Part shown: piece by piece, positions 42,277 to 52,219 of the stretch | How the letters are laid out: each line of letters begins with the position of its first letter | Position numbering within the stretch: the stretch's first letter is position 1 | Origin: Bradyrhizobium sp. CCGUVB1N3 | GTDB lineage: Bacteria > Pseudomonadota > Alphaproteobacteria > Rhizobiales > Xanthobacteraceae | Reading direction: 5' to 3' | DNA: 64,000 bases | NCBI RefSeq assembly: GCF_024199925.1 | Contig: NZ_JANADR010000001.1 | Span: 2,170,001 to 2,234,000 of the forward strand | Translations under genes and position numbers: made by a program | Notes under the pieces: generated by a model | What the model was told of the DNA's origin: nothing | What the model saw: the letters and a program-made list of their open reading frames with translations, nothing else | Database searches by the model: none

Positions 42277-42927
42277 ATGGATGCACAGACCATCATCGCC
42301 CGGCGCGTCGCCAAGGAACTGAAGAGCGGCAACCTCGTCAATCTCGGTATCGGCATTCCGACGCTGGTCGCGAACTACGTTCCGCCTGATCTGAAAGTGT
42401 TCTTTCAATCGGAGAACGGCCTCATCGGCACCGGACCGATCCCGGAGCAAGGCATGGCCCATCCGACGCTGACGGACGCCGGCGGGCGCCCGATCAGCGC
42501 CCTGCCCGGCGCCAGCACCTTCGACAGCGCGATGTCGTTCGGACTGATCCGCGGCGGCCACGTCGACATCACCGTGCTCGGTGGCCTCCAGGTCGACGCG
42601 CACGGCCACCTCGCCAACTGGATGATCCCCGGCAAGATGGTGCCGGGCATGGGCGGGGCGATGGATCTCGTCAGCGGCGCCAAACGCGTCATCGTCGCCA
42701 TGCAGCACGCGGCCAAGGGCAAATCGAAGATCGTGGCCAAATGCACCCTGCCGCTGACGTCGGCACGGCCGGTGAGCTTGGTCGTCACCGACATGGCCGT
42801 GATCGGCTTTCCCGACGGCAGGGCGACGCTGCTTGAAACCGCACCGGGCGTCAGCATCGGCGAGGTAATGGCGGTGACCGATGCCGAGCTGACCGTTCCC
42901 GACAGCGTCCCGGAAATGAAGATCTGA
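42277..42927 (+). CDS. scoB: 3-oxoacid CoA-transferase subunit B
   Basis: This 216-residue beta subunit carries the catalytic Glu46 in VFFQSENGLIGTGP (the SENG motif), preceded by NLGIGIPTLVANYVPPDLK. Further blocks are GGHVDITVLGGLQVDAHGHL, ANWMIPGKMVPGMGGAMDLV and SVMAVTDAELT-like C-terminal residues. It works as a heteromer with the gene before it. A 27-base piece of this gene (42689-42715) is found again at 45578-45604. Confidence 0.94.
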   Translation: MDAQTIIARRVAKELKSGNLVNLGIGIPTLVANYVPPDLKVFFQSENGLIGTGPIPEQGMAHPTLTDAGGRPISALPGASTFDSAMSFGLIRGGHVDITVLGGLQVDAHGHLANWMIPGKMVPGMGGAMDLVSGAKRVIVAMQHAAKGKSKIVAKCTLPLTSARPVSLVVTDMAVIGFPDGRATLLETAPGVSIGEVMAVTDAELTVPDSVPEMKI

Positions 42928-42939
42928 CGAGGTCGGGCC

Positions 42940-43398
42940 ATGCGGGTATTCAGTGACTTCAAGGAGATCAAAGCCGCGGTTGGCACCGAAATCGGCGCCA
43001 GCGACTGGGTCGAGATCAGCCAGGATCGCATCAACCGGTTCGCCGAGGCGACCTGCGACGAGCAGTGGATCCATGTTGACCAGGAGCGCGCGAGCAAGGA
43101 GATGCCGGGCGGCAAGACCATCGCGCACGGGCTGTTGTCACTGGCGCTCGCGCCGCTCTTCATCCGCTCGGTGATCGGCCTGAAGGGCCTGCGTAACACC
43201 CTCAACTACGGCGCGGACCGGATACGCTACCTGGCCCCAGTCCCCGCCGGCTCAAAGCTGCGCGGCCGCGTCACGGTCGCCGAGGCCGAGGACGTGCCGC
43301 CGGATGGCCTGCGCGTGAACTATCATCTCGTGATCGAAATCGAAGGCGGCAAGAAACCGGCCTGCGTCGCCGAGCTGATCGCCCTGCACTACCGCTGA
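42940..43398 (+). CDS. MaoC/NodN-type dehydratase
   Basis: This is a 152-residue hot-dog protein. The hydratase motif is RFAEATCDEQWIHVDQERAS, with the catalytic Asp/His pair in this block. KTIAHGLLSLALAPLFIRSV and LNYGADRIRYLAPVPAGSKL are typical of the NodN/R-specific enoyl-CoA hydratase group. It follows scoB by 12 bases. It could supply (R)-3-hydroxyacyl-CoA for PHA or feed oxidation. Confidence 0.9.
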   Translation: MRVFSDFKEIKAAVGTEIGASDWVEISQDRINRFAEATCDEQWIHVDQERASKEMPGGKTIAHGLLSLALAPLFIRSVIGLKGLRNTLNYGADRIRYLAPVPAGSKLRGRVTVAEAEDVPPDGLRVNYHLVIEIEGGKKPACVAELIALHYR

Positions 43399-43844
43399 AA
43401 ACAAAAACTGAAAAACAACCCCATGCAAAGTAGACCTGGGGGCTAGCGCGCTACGGAATTACCGAAAATAACTTGACGCGTCGGGCAAATCACCGGTACG
43501 ATGCCATGATCAGCCCCAAATGTCCCGACCGGGCGTCCCAGGCCGTCCACCGACCCATAAATGGGTTGGTTGTGTCCAGTGGCACGCCTGATGTCCGCTG
43601 ACAGCGGCTCAGCAGCGGTCGTTGCTGGAGGTCGCCGAAGGGGCCAGAAGAAGACATGCCAACGAGCATCAATCAGACTTCTTAGGTTGAGTAAGGCTGG
43701 CCGGCAGCTCAACCCTCAACACCATCGTGTAGCAATGCCCGATACTGTGCTTTGAGCCAACGTTGTGAAGGAAGGCCGACCTCCGCTGGCCGGGATCAGC
43801 CAGCGAGACGGCCCCTGAAGATTAAGCCTCTTCGAAGATAAGCC
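43399..43844. repeat. 446-base gap with dispersed repeat copy
   Basis: No gene is supported. From 43413 to 43493 the sequence carries AACAACCCCATGCA and, inverted, CGTCGGGCAAATCAC; both motifs occur in the element at 5630-5730. The rest (43500-43840) has lower GC and small broken frames. This marks the left side of the segment with the VIT-like and porin genes. Confidence 0.6.
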
Positions 43845-44525
43845 ATGGGGTGTTTGACCACGATGTCAGAGGCTTCCGCTTCTCCGTTCCGTAACGTGCT
43901 GGATCCGATGGAGCGGATCTCAGAGACCTTGTTCGGCCTGATCATGGCTCTCACCTTCATCTGCTCGCTCGGTATCGCAACGGGAGCTAACATCAATATT
44001 CAAACGATGCTGATCGGAGCGCTCGGCTGCAATTTGGCTTGGGGTATTGTTGACGGCGGTCTCTATCTTCTGGCTCGCATCAACGACCGAGGAGACAAGA
44101 TTTTGACACTCCGCGCGATACGGCAGGCGCCGGATCCCGAAACAGCGCGGCGCGTCATCGCCGGCGCACTGCCGCCAGAATTAGCGGCGATCTTACCTCT
44201 GGAGCAATTGGAATTGATGCGGCAAAAATTGCAACACTTGCCCGAGCCGCCTCCCGGTCCAGGACTGACGAAGGAAGACTGGACCGGAGCGCTGGGTCTA
44301 TGCTTGTTGAGCTTTCTTTCGACTTTCCCGGTGGTAACCCCGTTCCTATTCCTGAGCGACGCCAGACTGGCGCTGCGCGTCTCCTACGCCGTCACTATCG
44401 TTATGCTGTTCTGCTGTGGTTACGTGTTCGGAATTCACAGCGGGCTGCGGTCCTGGGCGGCAGGTCTAGCGATGGTGGCTGTTGGTGGTGCGCTGGTTGG
44501 GATCGCGGTGGCTCTTGGAGGATAA
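43845..44525 (+). CDS. VIT1/CCC1-type membrane protein
   Basis: This 226-residue (220 from the ATG at 43863) protein has about five spans: ETLFGLIMALTFICSLGIAT, IGALGCNLAWGIVDGGLYLL, then after a cytoplasmic stretch LGLCLLSFLSTFPVVTPFLF, YAVTIVMLFCCGYVFGIHSG and AAGLAMVAVGGALVGIAVAL. The layout and the N-terminal SETLFGLIMAL...GCNLAWGIVD segment suggest the vacuolar iron transporter-like group. Metal-binding residues of true VIT1 are not obvious. Start uncertain; neither ATG has a strong binding site. It precedes the porin-like gene by six bases. Confidence 0.75.
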   Translation: MGCLTTMSEASASPFRNVLDPMERISETLFGLIMALTFICSLGIATGANINIQTMLIGALGCNLAWGIVDGGLYLLARINDRGDKILTLRAIRQAPDPETARRVIAGALPPELAAILPLEQLELMRQKLQHLPEPPPGPGLTKEDWTGALGLCLLSFLSTFPVVTPFLFLSDARLALRVSYAVTIVMLFCCGYVFGIHSGLRSWAAGLAMVAVGGALVGIAVALGG

Positions 44526-44531
44526 TCGACG

Positions 44532-45473
44532 GTGCTGCAGCAGAGCGTTGCATCGGTTCAGCGTGTGCGCGGTGCCTTGTTCGCTGCGTTGGTTGGGTTG
44601 TGGCTTGCGCCGATGACCGGCGCTCTGGCGCAGCCCGTTCCTCCAAGTCCAGGCGGTGCGCTCGGCCTTGGCAATCGCGGATGGTCCGCGGCCGACCCCA
44701 ACCGCGAAACATCAGCAAACGAGCTCGAATTCAGCGCGCGCGCGGGCGTTGCATCCGATTACATTTATCGCGGGATTACGCTGTCCGATCATGGGCTCGC
44801 GGCGGGCGCCGCCTTCGAAACAAGATTTAGCCCGCTATACGTCGGTACCACGGTGGCCACCGTCAAACTACCGACCCAGCCAGCCGCCGAGTTCACCTTT
44901 GCAGGCGGTATCCGCCCGAAGATCGCAACGATCGATTTTGATTTTGGCGTCACCTATTTCGCCTATCCCGGCGAGAGGCTTCCCGGCGAGACCAACGGCA
45001 TCAACTATTGGGAGGCGGTTATCCGCGGCGATCGGCGCGTCGGCGAACAGGTCCGCATCGCCGCTGGCTACGCCTATTCTCCCAACGTCTCGAATACAGG
45101 CGCCTGGAGTCAATATGTCGCGGCCGGCGTCGGCTATGATGTGCCGGACCGGCTGCTGCCGCAGAACCTGGCCGTATCATTCACCACCGCTGTCGGCTAC
45201 TCCTGGTTCGGCAATCAGAGTCCGCAACTCGGCGGCTTCCAGTTGCCGGCCTATCTCAATTGGCAGGCGGGCGTAACCTTCACCCACAAGGCCTTCAACC
45301 TCGACCTGCGCTACTACGACACCAATCTGTCGAAGGAAAACTGCTTCGTCTTTACAGGCGATCCTAATGCGCGGCCAGGTGGCCGCGTTAATCTCGTCAC
45401 GAATCCGGATGGCCTGGTCTCGAACTGGTGCGGCGCGGCGTTCGTTGCGAAGGCCTGGTTTGCATTTAACTAG
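44532..45473 (+). CDS. TorF family putative porin
   Basis: This 313-residue exported protein has a signal peptide ending about residue 34 (LWLAPMTGALAQP). Mature part: ELEFSARAGVASDYIYRGIT (the typical start of this family), TFAGGIRPKIATIDFDFGVT, and many alternating beta strands to AAFVAKAWFAFN. Two Cys near the end (ENCF, NWCG) could form a disulfide. GTG start at 44532. It is the last gene of a two-gene unit with the VIT-like protein, so metal or anion exchange across both membranes is possible. Confidence 0.85.
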   Translation: MLQQSVASVQRVRGALFAALVGLWLAPMTGALAQPVPPSPGGALGLGNRGWSAADPNRETSANELEFSARAGVASDYIYRGITLSDHGLAAGAAFETRFSPLYVGTTVATVKLPTQPAAEFTFAGGIRPKIATIDFDFGVTYFAYPGERLPGETNGINYWEAVIRGDRRVGEQVRIAAGYAYSPNVSNTGAWSQYVAAGVGYDVPDRLLPQNLAVSFTTAVGYSWFGNQSPQLGGFQLPAYLNWQAGVTFTHKAFNLDLRYYDTNLSKENCFVFTGDPNARPGGRVNLVTNPDGLVSNWCGAAFVAKAWFAFN

Positions 45474-45814
45474 CCCTAGCAGAGCATCGCATGTCGGTAT
45501 TGGGTCCTGAACGTCAAAACTCCAAGTGATGCTTCAAGTTATCTGCTTTCAGGTAGGCATTGCCCTGTTGGTGAGCCTCATCGTCGCCATGCAGCACGCG
45601 GCCAGGCCGTGTGCCCCACAAATGGATTGGTCCATGCACCGCGGCCTGCGCCATGCCCGGATTGTGACCGTTCTACTCCGGCCGGCCTGCCGCTCCTGGC
45701 ATTCTCGTTCTTCCTGCTGGTGCCGCTGTTCTACTTCGCGCCCGACACGCTGACCGACTTCGTGGGCCAGAAAGGACATCGTCATGCCGGCTCGCGAGTG
45801 ATAAACTCCGGCAT
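45474..45814. pseudogene. 341-base gap with gene debris
   Basis: No intact gene. At 45578-45604 there is a 27-base exact match to the inside of scoB (42689-42715). From about 45680 to 45775 a plus-strand frame reads TPAGLPLLAFSFFLLVPLFY then FAPDTLTDFVGQKGH, which looks like the end of a membrane protein whose rest is lost. The region reads as a recombination scar on the right side of the inserted segment. Confidence 0.5.
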
Positions 45815-48800
45815 ATGAACCCATCATCCAAGTTCGGCGCTGGTGGGGACGGCGGCCTCCGGGTGTTGTGGCAGGACAGCGAACGCGTCGTCTGCCGGGA
45901 ATGGTGGCTGGGCGCCGATGGCCGGCGCAAGGCCGTGCTGGCCGTGCGGCCCGCCGCCGAGCACCCAACGCCCGCGAGCCTCGATCGCCTTGGCCACGAA
46001 TTCGGATTGAAGGACGAGCTGGACGGTGCCTGGGCGGTGCGGCCGCTGGACCTCAGGCGCGATGGCCGGCGGACCATGCTGGTGCTCGAGGACTCCGGCG
46101 GCGAGCCGCTCGCCGCGCTGCTCGGCGGCCCCATGGAGGTGGGACGGTTCCTGCGCCTCGCCATCGGCATCTCTTCGGCCCTGGGGCAGCTCCACCAGCG
46201 TGGTCTTGCCCACAAGGACCTCAAGCCGGCCCACATCATGGTGAACGGCGCGGGCAGCGAGGTGCGGCTCACCGGCTTCGGCCTCGCCTCGCGCCTGCCG
46301 CGCGAGCGACAGGCGCCCGATCCGCCTGAGTCGATTGCGGGGACGCTCGCCTACATGGCGCCCGAACAGACCGGACGCATGAACCGCTCGATCGATTCCC
46401 GCAGCGACCTCTACGCGCTCGGTGTCACGCTGTACCAAATGCTCACGGGCTCGCTGCCGTTCACCGCTTCCGATCCCATGGAATGGGTGCACTGCCACGT
46501 CGCCAGAAAGCCGGTGGCACCGAGCGAGCGGTTGGAGAATGTCCCGACCGCGCTCTCCCAGATCATCATGAAGCTGCTCGCCAAGGCCGCTGAGGAGCGT
46601 TACCAGACAGCCGCCGGCGTCGAGAGTGATCTTCGGCACTGTCTGGCCGAATGGGAGCGTCAGGGGCGCATCGACCCGTTTGCGCTCGGCGACCACGACG
46701 CGCCGGACCGGCTTTTGATCCCCGAGAAGCTGTACGGGAGAGGACGCGAGGTCGAGACGTTGCTCGCCGCCTTCGATCGCATCGTCGAGAGCGGCTCGCC
46801 GGAGCTGGTCCTGGTCTCCGGATATTCCGGCATCGGCAAATCCTCGGTCGTCCATGAGCTGCACAAGGTGCTCGTGCCGCGACACGGCCTGTTTGCGTCA
46901 GGCAAATTCGACCAGTACAGGCGCGACATCCCCTATATGACGCTCGCTCAGGCTTTTCAGAGTCTCGTCCGGCCTCTTCTCGGCAAAAGCGACGCCGAGC
47001 TAAGCGGTTGGCGCGACGCCCTGCAGGAGGCGCTGGGCCCGAACGGACGGCTCATGATCGACGTCGTCCCCGAGTTGAAGCTCATCATCGGAGAACAGCC
47101 ACCCGTCCCTGAGCTTGCGGCACAGGACGCGCAACGGCGCTTCCAGCTGGTGTTTCGGCGACTTATCGGTGTCTTCGCACGGCCGGAACATCCCCTGGCC
47201 CTGTTTCTCGACGACTTGCAATGGCTCGACGCGGCGACGCTCGATCTGCTCGAGGATCTGTTGACCCGGTCGGATCTGCAGCACCTCATGCTGATCGGTG
47301 CCTATCGCAACAACGAAGTCACTGCCGCCCATCCGTTGATGCGGAAGCTCGACGCCATCAAGAGCGCTGGCGGAAAGGTGGCGGAGATCACGCTTGCACC
47401 CCTCGCTCGTGAGCACCTTGGGCAGCTCATGGTGGATGCGCTGCGCTGCGAGCCGGAGCGCGCCGCGCCGCTCGCTCAACTGGTGCATGAGAAGACGGGC
47501 GGTAATCCGTTTTTTGCCGTTCAGTTCATTTCTTCGCTGGCCGAAGAGGGAATGCTCGCCTTCGATCATGATGCCGCGAGTTGGTCCTGGGATCTCGACC
47601 GCATTCAATCCAAACAATATACCGACAACGTCGTTGACCTTGTGGTCGGTAAGTTTACCCGCCTGCCAATCGAAACGCAGAACGCATTGCGGCGACTGGC
47701 TTGTCTCGGAAACATCGCCGAGAGCAAGACCCTTTCGCTCGTCCACGGGACTTCTGAGGAGCACGTCCACGCGGCCCTGCAGCCGGCCGTCCGCCAGGAA
47801 TTTGTCGAGCGCCTGGCCGGCGGCTACCGGTTCGTCCACGATCGCGTTCAGGAAGCCGCATATTCGCTGATCCCGGAGGCGCTGCGCAGCGAAGCGCACC
47901 TTCGAATTGGGAGACTGCTCGCGGCGCACATCCCTCCCGAGAAACGCGAGGAAGCGATCTTCGACATTGTCAATCACCTCAACCGCGGCGCAACGCTGAT
48001 CACGGCACCGGAGGAGCGCGAGCGGCTGGCCGAGCTCAACCTGATCGCGGGCAAGCGCGCCAAGGCCTCTACCGCTTATGCCTCGGCGCTCACCTATCTC
48101 GCCGCCGGCGCGGCACTGCTGCCGGAAGACCAGTGGGAGCGCCGGCATGAACTGATCTTCGAGCTGGAGCTGTACCGGGCCGAATGCGAGTTCGTGACGG
48201 GCGCTCTGACTGAAGCGGACGAGCGCCTGGCTGCGCTTGCTCCGCGCACCGCAACGACGGTGCAGCGAGCAACCGTGGCGTGTTTGCGCGTGGATCTGTA
48301 TATGACCATCGATCAGAGCGACCGCGCCATAGCAGTCGGTCTGGACTACCTCCAGCACCTGGGCATCGACTGGTCCTCGCATCCAACAAAAGAGGAGGCA
48401 CACCGCGAATACGAGCGCATCTGGTCGCAGCTCGGGAACCGCACGATCGAGGAGCTTGTCGAGTTACCCTTGATGAGCGATCCGGAATCGCTTGCGACAG
48501 TCGACGTCCTGATAAGGATCGCACTGCCCGCCTTCTTTACGTCGTCCCATTTGGGAACCTTGGCAACCTGTAGAGCCGTCAACCTCAGTCTCGAGCACGG
48601 CCACAGCGACGCCTCGTGTCCCGCCTATGAGCTGCTTGCCATGTTGGCCGGGCCGTATTTCGGCAACTACGATGCCGGATTTCGATTTGGCCGCCTCGGC
48701 TGTGAGCTCGTCGAACAACCGGAGCTGAAGCGCTTCCAGGGGAGGACACTCGAGGTTTTCGGGTTCATCGTGCCCTGGACGAGACATGTCCGGACCGGCC

Positions 48801-51800
48801 GTGATCTTTTGCGTCGCTCGTTTGAAATCGCAAACCGTGTCGGCGATCTCACTTATGCGGGATACGGCTGTGCACAGCTGAACACCAATCTCCTCATGGC
48901 AGGCGATCCGCTCGTAGAGGCGCAAATCGAAGCGGAAAAGAGTCTCGAGTTTGCGCAGAAATTCCGGTTTGGTGTTGTCGTCGGTTGGATCACCGGGCAG
49001 CTCGCCCTGATCCGGACGTTGCGTGGCCTGACGACGAAATTTGGTACCTTTGACGACAGGAGGTTCGATGAACGTGCGTTCGAGCACCATCTGTCGATTC
49101 ACCCGGCATTGGAGCTTCCCGAATGCTGGTACTGGATACGAAAGCTGCAGGCACGCTTTCTTGCCGGCGACTATGCGGCTGCTGTCGATGCTTCGTCGAG
49201 GGCGCAACCGCTGCCCTGGCCATCGCTGGCACACCAGGAAACGGCGGAGTATCACTTCTACGGCGCCCTCGCGCGCGCCTCATCGTGGGACATCGCAGCG
49301 GCCGACGAGCGGCAGCAGCATTTGGAGCCCCTGGCCGCGCACCACCGACAGCTCGAGATCTGGGCAGCGAATTGCCCGGAGAATTTCGAGAACCGCGCCG
49401 CGCTCGTAGGGGCCGAGATCGCGCGGATCGAAGGCCGCGAGCTCGAGGCCGAGCGTCTATACGAGAAAGCGCTCCACTCGGCGCGCGCTAACGGCTTTGT
49501 TCATAACGAAGCGCTTGCGTACGAGCTGGCGGCGCGCTTCTACGCGGCGCGCGGGTTCGATGAGTTCGCGCGCGTGTATCTGACAAGCGCGCGCGATGGC
49601 TATCTCCGTTGGGGTGCCCTTGGCAAGGTGCGGCAGCTCGACGAGATGTATCCGAACCTTCGTAAGGAAGTGCCAGCGCCCGCTGCGACGGGCACGATCG
49701 GCACCCCAGTCGAACACCTCGACCTCGCGACCGTGATCAAGGTGTCGCAGTCCGTCTCGGGCGAGATCGTGCTGGATAAGCTAATCGACACACTCATACG
49801 CACCGCGATCACTCAGGCTGGCGCCGAGCGTGGCCTGTTGATTCTTTCGCGAGGGCTTGAGCAGCGAACCGCGGCAGAAGCCACGACCAGCGGCGACGCG
49901 GTCATCGTGCAACTGCGCGAGGAGACCGTAACTGCAGCAATGTTGCCGGAGTCGGTTCTACATTACGCCTTGCGCACGCAGGAGGGTGTGATCCTCGATG
50001 ATGCCGCGGCCCAGAACCCGTTCTCCGCAGATCCGTATATCCATCAGCACCGTGCTCGTTCGATTCTCTGCTTGCCTTTGCTCAACCGGGGCAAGCTCAT
50101 CGGGGCGCTCTATCTGGAGAACAACCTGACCCCTCGCGTCTTCGCGCCGGCCCGCATCGCGGCGCTGAAGTTGCTGGCCTCGCAAGCGGCGATCGCGCAG
50201 GAGAATAACCGTTTGTACCGAGATCTCGCTGAGCGCGAAGCGAAGATTCGGCGCCTGGTCGATGCCAATATCATCGGCATCGTCATCTGGGATTTCGACG
50301 GTCGGATCATCGAGGCCAATGACGCGTTTCTCCGCATCATCGGCTACGACCGAGACGCTCTCGTCTCGGGTCGCATACGCTGGACGGAGCTCACGCCGCC
50401 GGAATGGCTTGACCGCGATGAACAACGCTGGGTGCCCGAGTTGAAGAGGACCGGGAGTTCGCAGCCGTTCGAGAAGGAGTATTTCCGGAAAGACGGGAGC
50501 CGTGTTCCCGTGCTGATCGGCGCGGCGACTTTCCAGGAAGGCGGGAACCAGGGTGTCGCATTCGTGCTAAATTTGACGGAGCGCAAGCGCGCAGAGGAGC
50601 GCCTTCGGGTGCAGCACACGGTCGCGCAGATCTTGGCGGAGGCAGTCACGATCGAAGAGGCCACTCCGAGAATACTGCAGGCTATGGGCGAGTGTCTGGG
50701 ATGGGACGTGGGCGCGCTCTGGCGCGTGGACCGAGAGGCCGAGGCGCTGCGCTGTGTCGAGCTTTGGCATAGATCATCGATAGCCGTCCCGGAATTTGAA
50801 AGAGCTGGTTGGGAGTTCACCTTCGTTCCGGGGGTGGGACTACCGGGCCGGGTGTGGTCCAGCCTCAAGCCCGAATACGTTCCCGATGTCGTTCCTGATC
50901 CGAACTTTCCGCGCGGGCTCATTGCCCAACGCGAAGGACTGCACGCCGCCGTCGGCTTTCCTATCCTGCTCGGAGGGGACGTCTTTGGCGTGATCGAGTT
51001 TTTCAGTCGCGAGATCCGGCAGCCCGATCAGGAACTGCTCAATATGCTGGCTACCATCGGCAGCCAGATCGGTCAATTTATCGAGCGCAAGCGCGCCGAG
51101 ACGGAATTGCGCGAGTCGGAACAGAATTACCGCACGTTGTTCGAATCGATTGACGAGGGTTTTTGCACGATTGAAGTTTTGTTCGACCAGCACGAAAAGC
51201 CGCTCGACTATCGCTTCGTGCAAATCAGCCCGTCGTTTGAACGGCATACAGGAATCAAGAATGCCGCCGGCAGACGGATGCGCGAAATCGCGCCACAACA
51301 CGAAGAACATTGGTTCGAGATTTACGGCAGGATCGCCCTGACGGGTGAGCCGATGCGCTTTGAAAATGAAGCCAAACAACTCGGACGCTGGTATGACGTC
51401 TGCGCGTTCCGGGTCGAAGACCCCAAGCGCAGACGCGTCGGAATCCTTTTCAATGATATTACCGAGCGCAAGCAGGCGGAAGCCGAAGCACGAAACAGCG
51501 AGCGCCGCTATCGCGAAGTGCAGGCGGAGCTGGCGCACGCGAGCCGCGTCGCGACAATGGGGCAGCTCATGGCCTCGATTGCCCATGAAATCAGACAGCC
51601 GATTACTGCGACTGTCACCAACGCACAGGCCGGGTTGAACTGGCTCGCTGCTCAACCGCCGGATCTGGCGGAGGTCCGAAAGACGCTCGGTTGGATCGTC
51701 AGCGACGGCAGGCGAGCCGACGACGTCATCAGCCGGATCCGGGCCCTTATGAAGAAGACGCCGCCGCGAAAGGAGGACCTGGACATCAACGAGGCGGTGC

Positions 51801-52219
51801 TTGAGGTCATAGCCCTGACCCGTGCCGAAATGGTGAAGAACGGCGTCTCGGTACGGACGGAACTCGCGGAGCGATTGCCGCTCATTCAAGCGGATCGGGT
51901 CCAACTGCAACAAGTGGTCCTCAACTTGATCGTCAACGCCGTCGAAGCAATGAGCGGCGTCGGCGAAGGGGCGCGGGAGTTGCTGATCAGCACCGACAGA
52001 GATGGGTTGAATGGCGTGCTCGTCAGCCTGCGGGATTCGGGTCCGGGACTGGATCCGGCGAATCTCGAGCACATCTTCAACGCGTTCTACACGACCAAGT
52101 CCGGTGGTATGGGCATGGGATTATCAATTTGCCGTTCGATCGTCGAAGCGCAGGGGGGACGCATATGGGCGGGCGCGAATGAGCCTTGTGGCGCAGTCTT
52201 TCAATTCACCCTGCTCTAG
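45815..52219 (+). CDS. Giant hybrid Ser/Thr-kinase-like / AAA ATPase / GAF-PAS sensor histidine kinase
   Basis: This is a 2134-residue soluble protein. Order: Ser/Thr-kinase-like domain about 15-285; AAA/NACHT-like ATPase about 305-650 with Walker A GYSGIGKSS (336-344) and Walker B LFLDDLQWLD; a long TPR-like helical region to about 1290; GAF (1298-1470); PAS (1471-1590); GAF (1596-1755); PAS (1769-1890); HisKA with His1924 in SIAHEIRQPIT; ATPase to the end (QQVVLNLIVNAVEAM, DSGPGLDP, GMGMGLS). The kinase-like part has HKDLKPAH but the usual Lys is Arg45 (VLAVRP) and DFG is GFG (154-156), so it is probably not a working kinase. No span, no receiver. Follows gene debris; no operon partner. Confidence 0.93.
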   Translation: MNPSSKFGAGGDGGLRVLWQDSERVVCREWWLGADGRRKAVLAVRPAAEHPTPASLDRLGHEFGLKDELDGAWAVRPLDLRRDGRRTMLVLEDSGGEPLAALLGGPMEVGRFLRLAIGISSALGQLHQRGLAHKDLKPAHIMVNGAGSEVRLTGFGLASRLPRERQAPDPPESIAGTLAYMAPEQTGRMNRSIDSRSDLYALGVTLYQMLTGSLPFTASDPMEWVHCHVARKPVAPSERLENVPTALSQIIMKLLAKAAEERYQTAAGVESDLRHCLAEWERQGRIDPFALGDHDAPDRLLIPEKLYGRGREVETLLAAFDRIVESGSPELVLVSGYSGIGKSSVVHELHKVLVPRHGLFASGKFDQYRRDIPYMTLAQAFQSLVRPLLGKSDAELSGWRDALQEALGPNGRLMIDVVPELKLIIGEQPPVPELAAQDAQRRFQLVFRRLIGVFARPEHPLALFLDDLQWLDAATLDLLEDLLTRSDLQHLMLIGAYRNNEVTAAHPLMRKLDAIKSAGGKVAEITLAPLAREHLGQLMVDALRCEPERAAPLAQLVHEKTGGNPFFAVQFISSLAEEGMLAFDHDAASWSWDLDRIQSKQYTDNVVDLVVGKFTRLPIETQNALRRLACLGNIAESKTLSLVHGTSEEHVHAALQPAVRQEFVERLAGGYRFVHDRVQEAAYSLIPEALRSEAHLRIGRLLAAHIPPEKREEAIFDIVNHLNRGATLITAPEERERLAELNLIAGKRAKASTAYASALTYLAAGAALLPEDQWERRHELIFELELYRAECEFVTGALTEADERLAALAPRTATTVQRATVACLRVDLYMTIDQSDRAIAVGLDYLQHLGIDWSSHPTKEEAHREYERIWSQLGNRTIEELVELPLMSDPESLATVDVLIRIALPAFFTSSHLGTLATCRAVNLSLEHGHSDASCPAYELLAMLAGPYFGNYDAGFRFGRLGCELVEQPELKRFQGRTLEVFGFIVPWTRHVRTGRDLLRRSFEIANRVGDLTYAGYGCAQLNTNLLMAGDPLVEAQIEAEKSLEFAQKFRFGVVVGWITGQLALIRTLRGLTTKFGTFDDRRFDERAFEHHLSIHPALELPECWYWIRKLQARFLAGDYAAAVDASSRAQPLPWPSLAHQETAEYHFYGALARASSWDIAAADERQQHLEPLAAHHRQLEIWAANCPENFENRAALVGAEIARIEGRELEAERLYEKALHSARANGFVHNEALAYELAARFYAARGFDEFARVYLTSARDGYLRWGALGKVRQLDEMYPNLRKEVPAPAATGTIGTPVEHLDLATVIKVSQSVSGEIVLDKLIDTLIRTAITQAGAERGLLILSRGLEQRTAAEATTSGDAVIVQLREETVTAAMLPESVLHYALRTQEGVILDDAAAQNPFSADPYIHQHRARSILCLPLLNRGKLIGALYLENNLTPRVFAPARIAALKLLASQAAIAQENNRLYRDLAEREAKIRRLVDANIIGIVIWDFDGRIIEANDAFLRIIGYDRDALVSGRIRWTELTPPEWLDRDEQRWVPELKRTGSSQPFEKEYFRKDGSRVPVLIGAATFQEGGNQGVAFVLNLTERKRAEERLRVQHTVAQILAEAVTIEEATPRILQAMGECLGWDVGALWRVDREAEALRCVELWHRSSIAVPEFERAGWEFTFVPGVGLPGRVWSSLKPEYVPDVVPDPNFPRGLIAQREGLHAAVGFPILLGGDVFGVIEFFSREIRQPDQELLNMLATIGSQIGQFIERKRAETELRESEQNYRTLFESIDEGFCTIEVLFDQHEKPLDYRFVQISPSFERHTGIKNAAGRRMREIAPQHEEHWFEIYGRIALTGEPMRFENEAKQLGRWYDVCAFRVEDPKRRRVGILFNDITERKQAEAEARNSERRYREVQAELAHASRVATMGQLMASIAHEIRQPITATVTNAQAGLNWLAAQPPDLAEVRKTLGWIVSDGRRADDVISRIRALMKKTPPRKEDLDINEAVLEVIALTRAEMVKNGVSVRTELAERLPLIQADRVQLQQVVLNLIVNAVEAMSGVGEGARELLISTDRDGLNGVLVSLRDSGPGLDPANLEHIFNAFYTTKSGGMGMGLSICRSIVEAQGGRIWAGANEPCGAVFQFTLL

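Noticed and set aside
45526..45753. 75-residue protein in the scar region
   Set aside because: Contains the 27-base scoB match out of its proper context and ends in Arg/Cys-rich shadow sequence; better explained as debris.
47000..48403. 467-residue minus-strand open frame
   Set aside because: Shadow of the ATPase/TPR part of the giant kinase; no motif.
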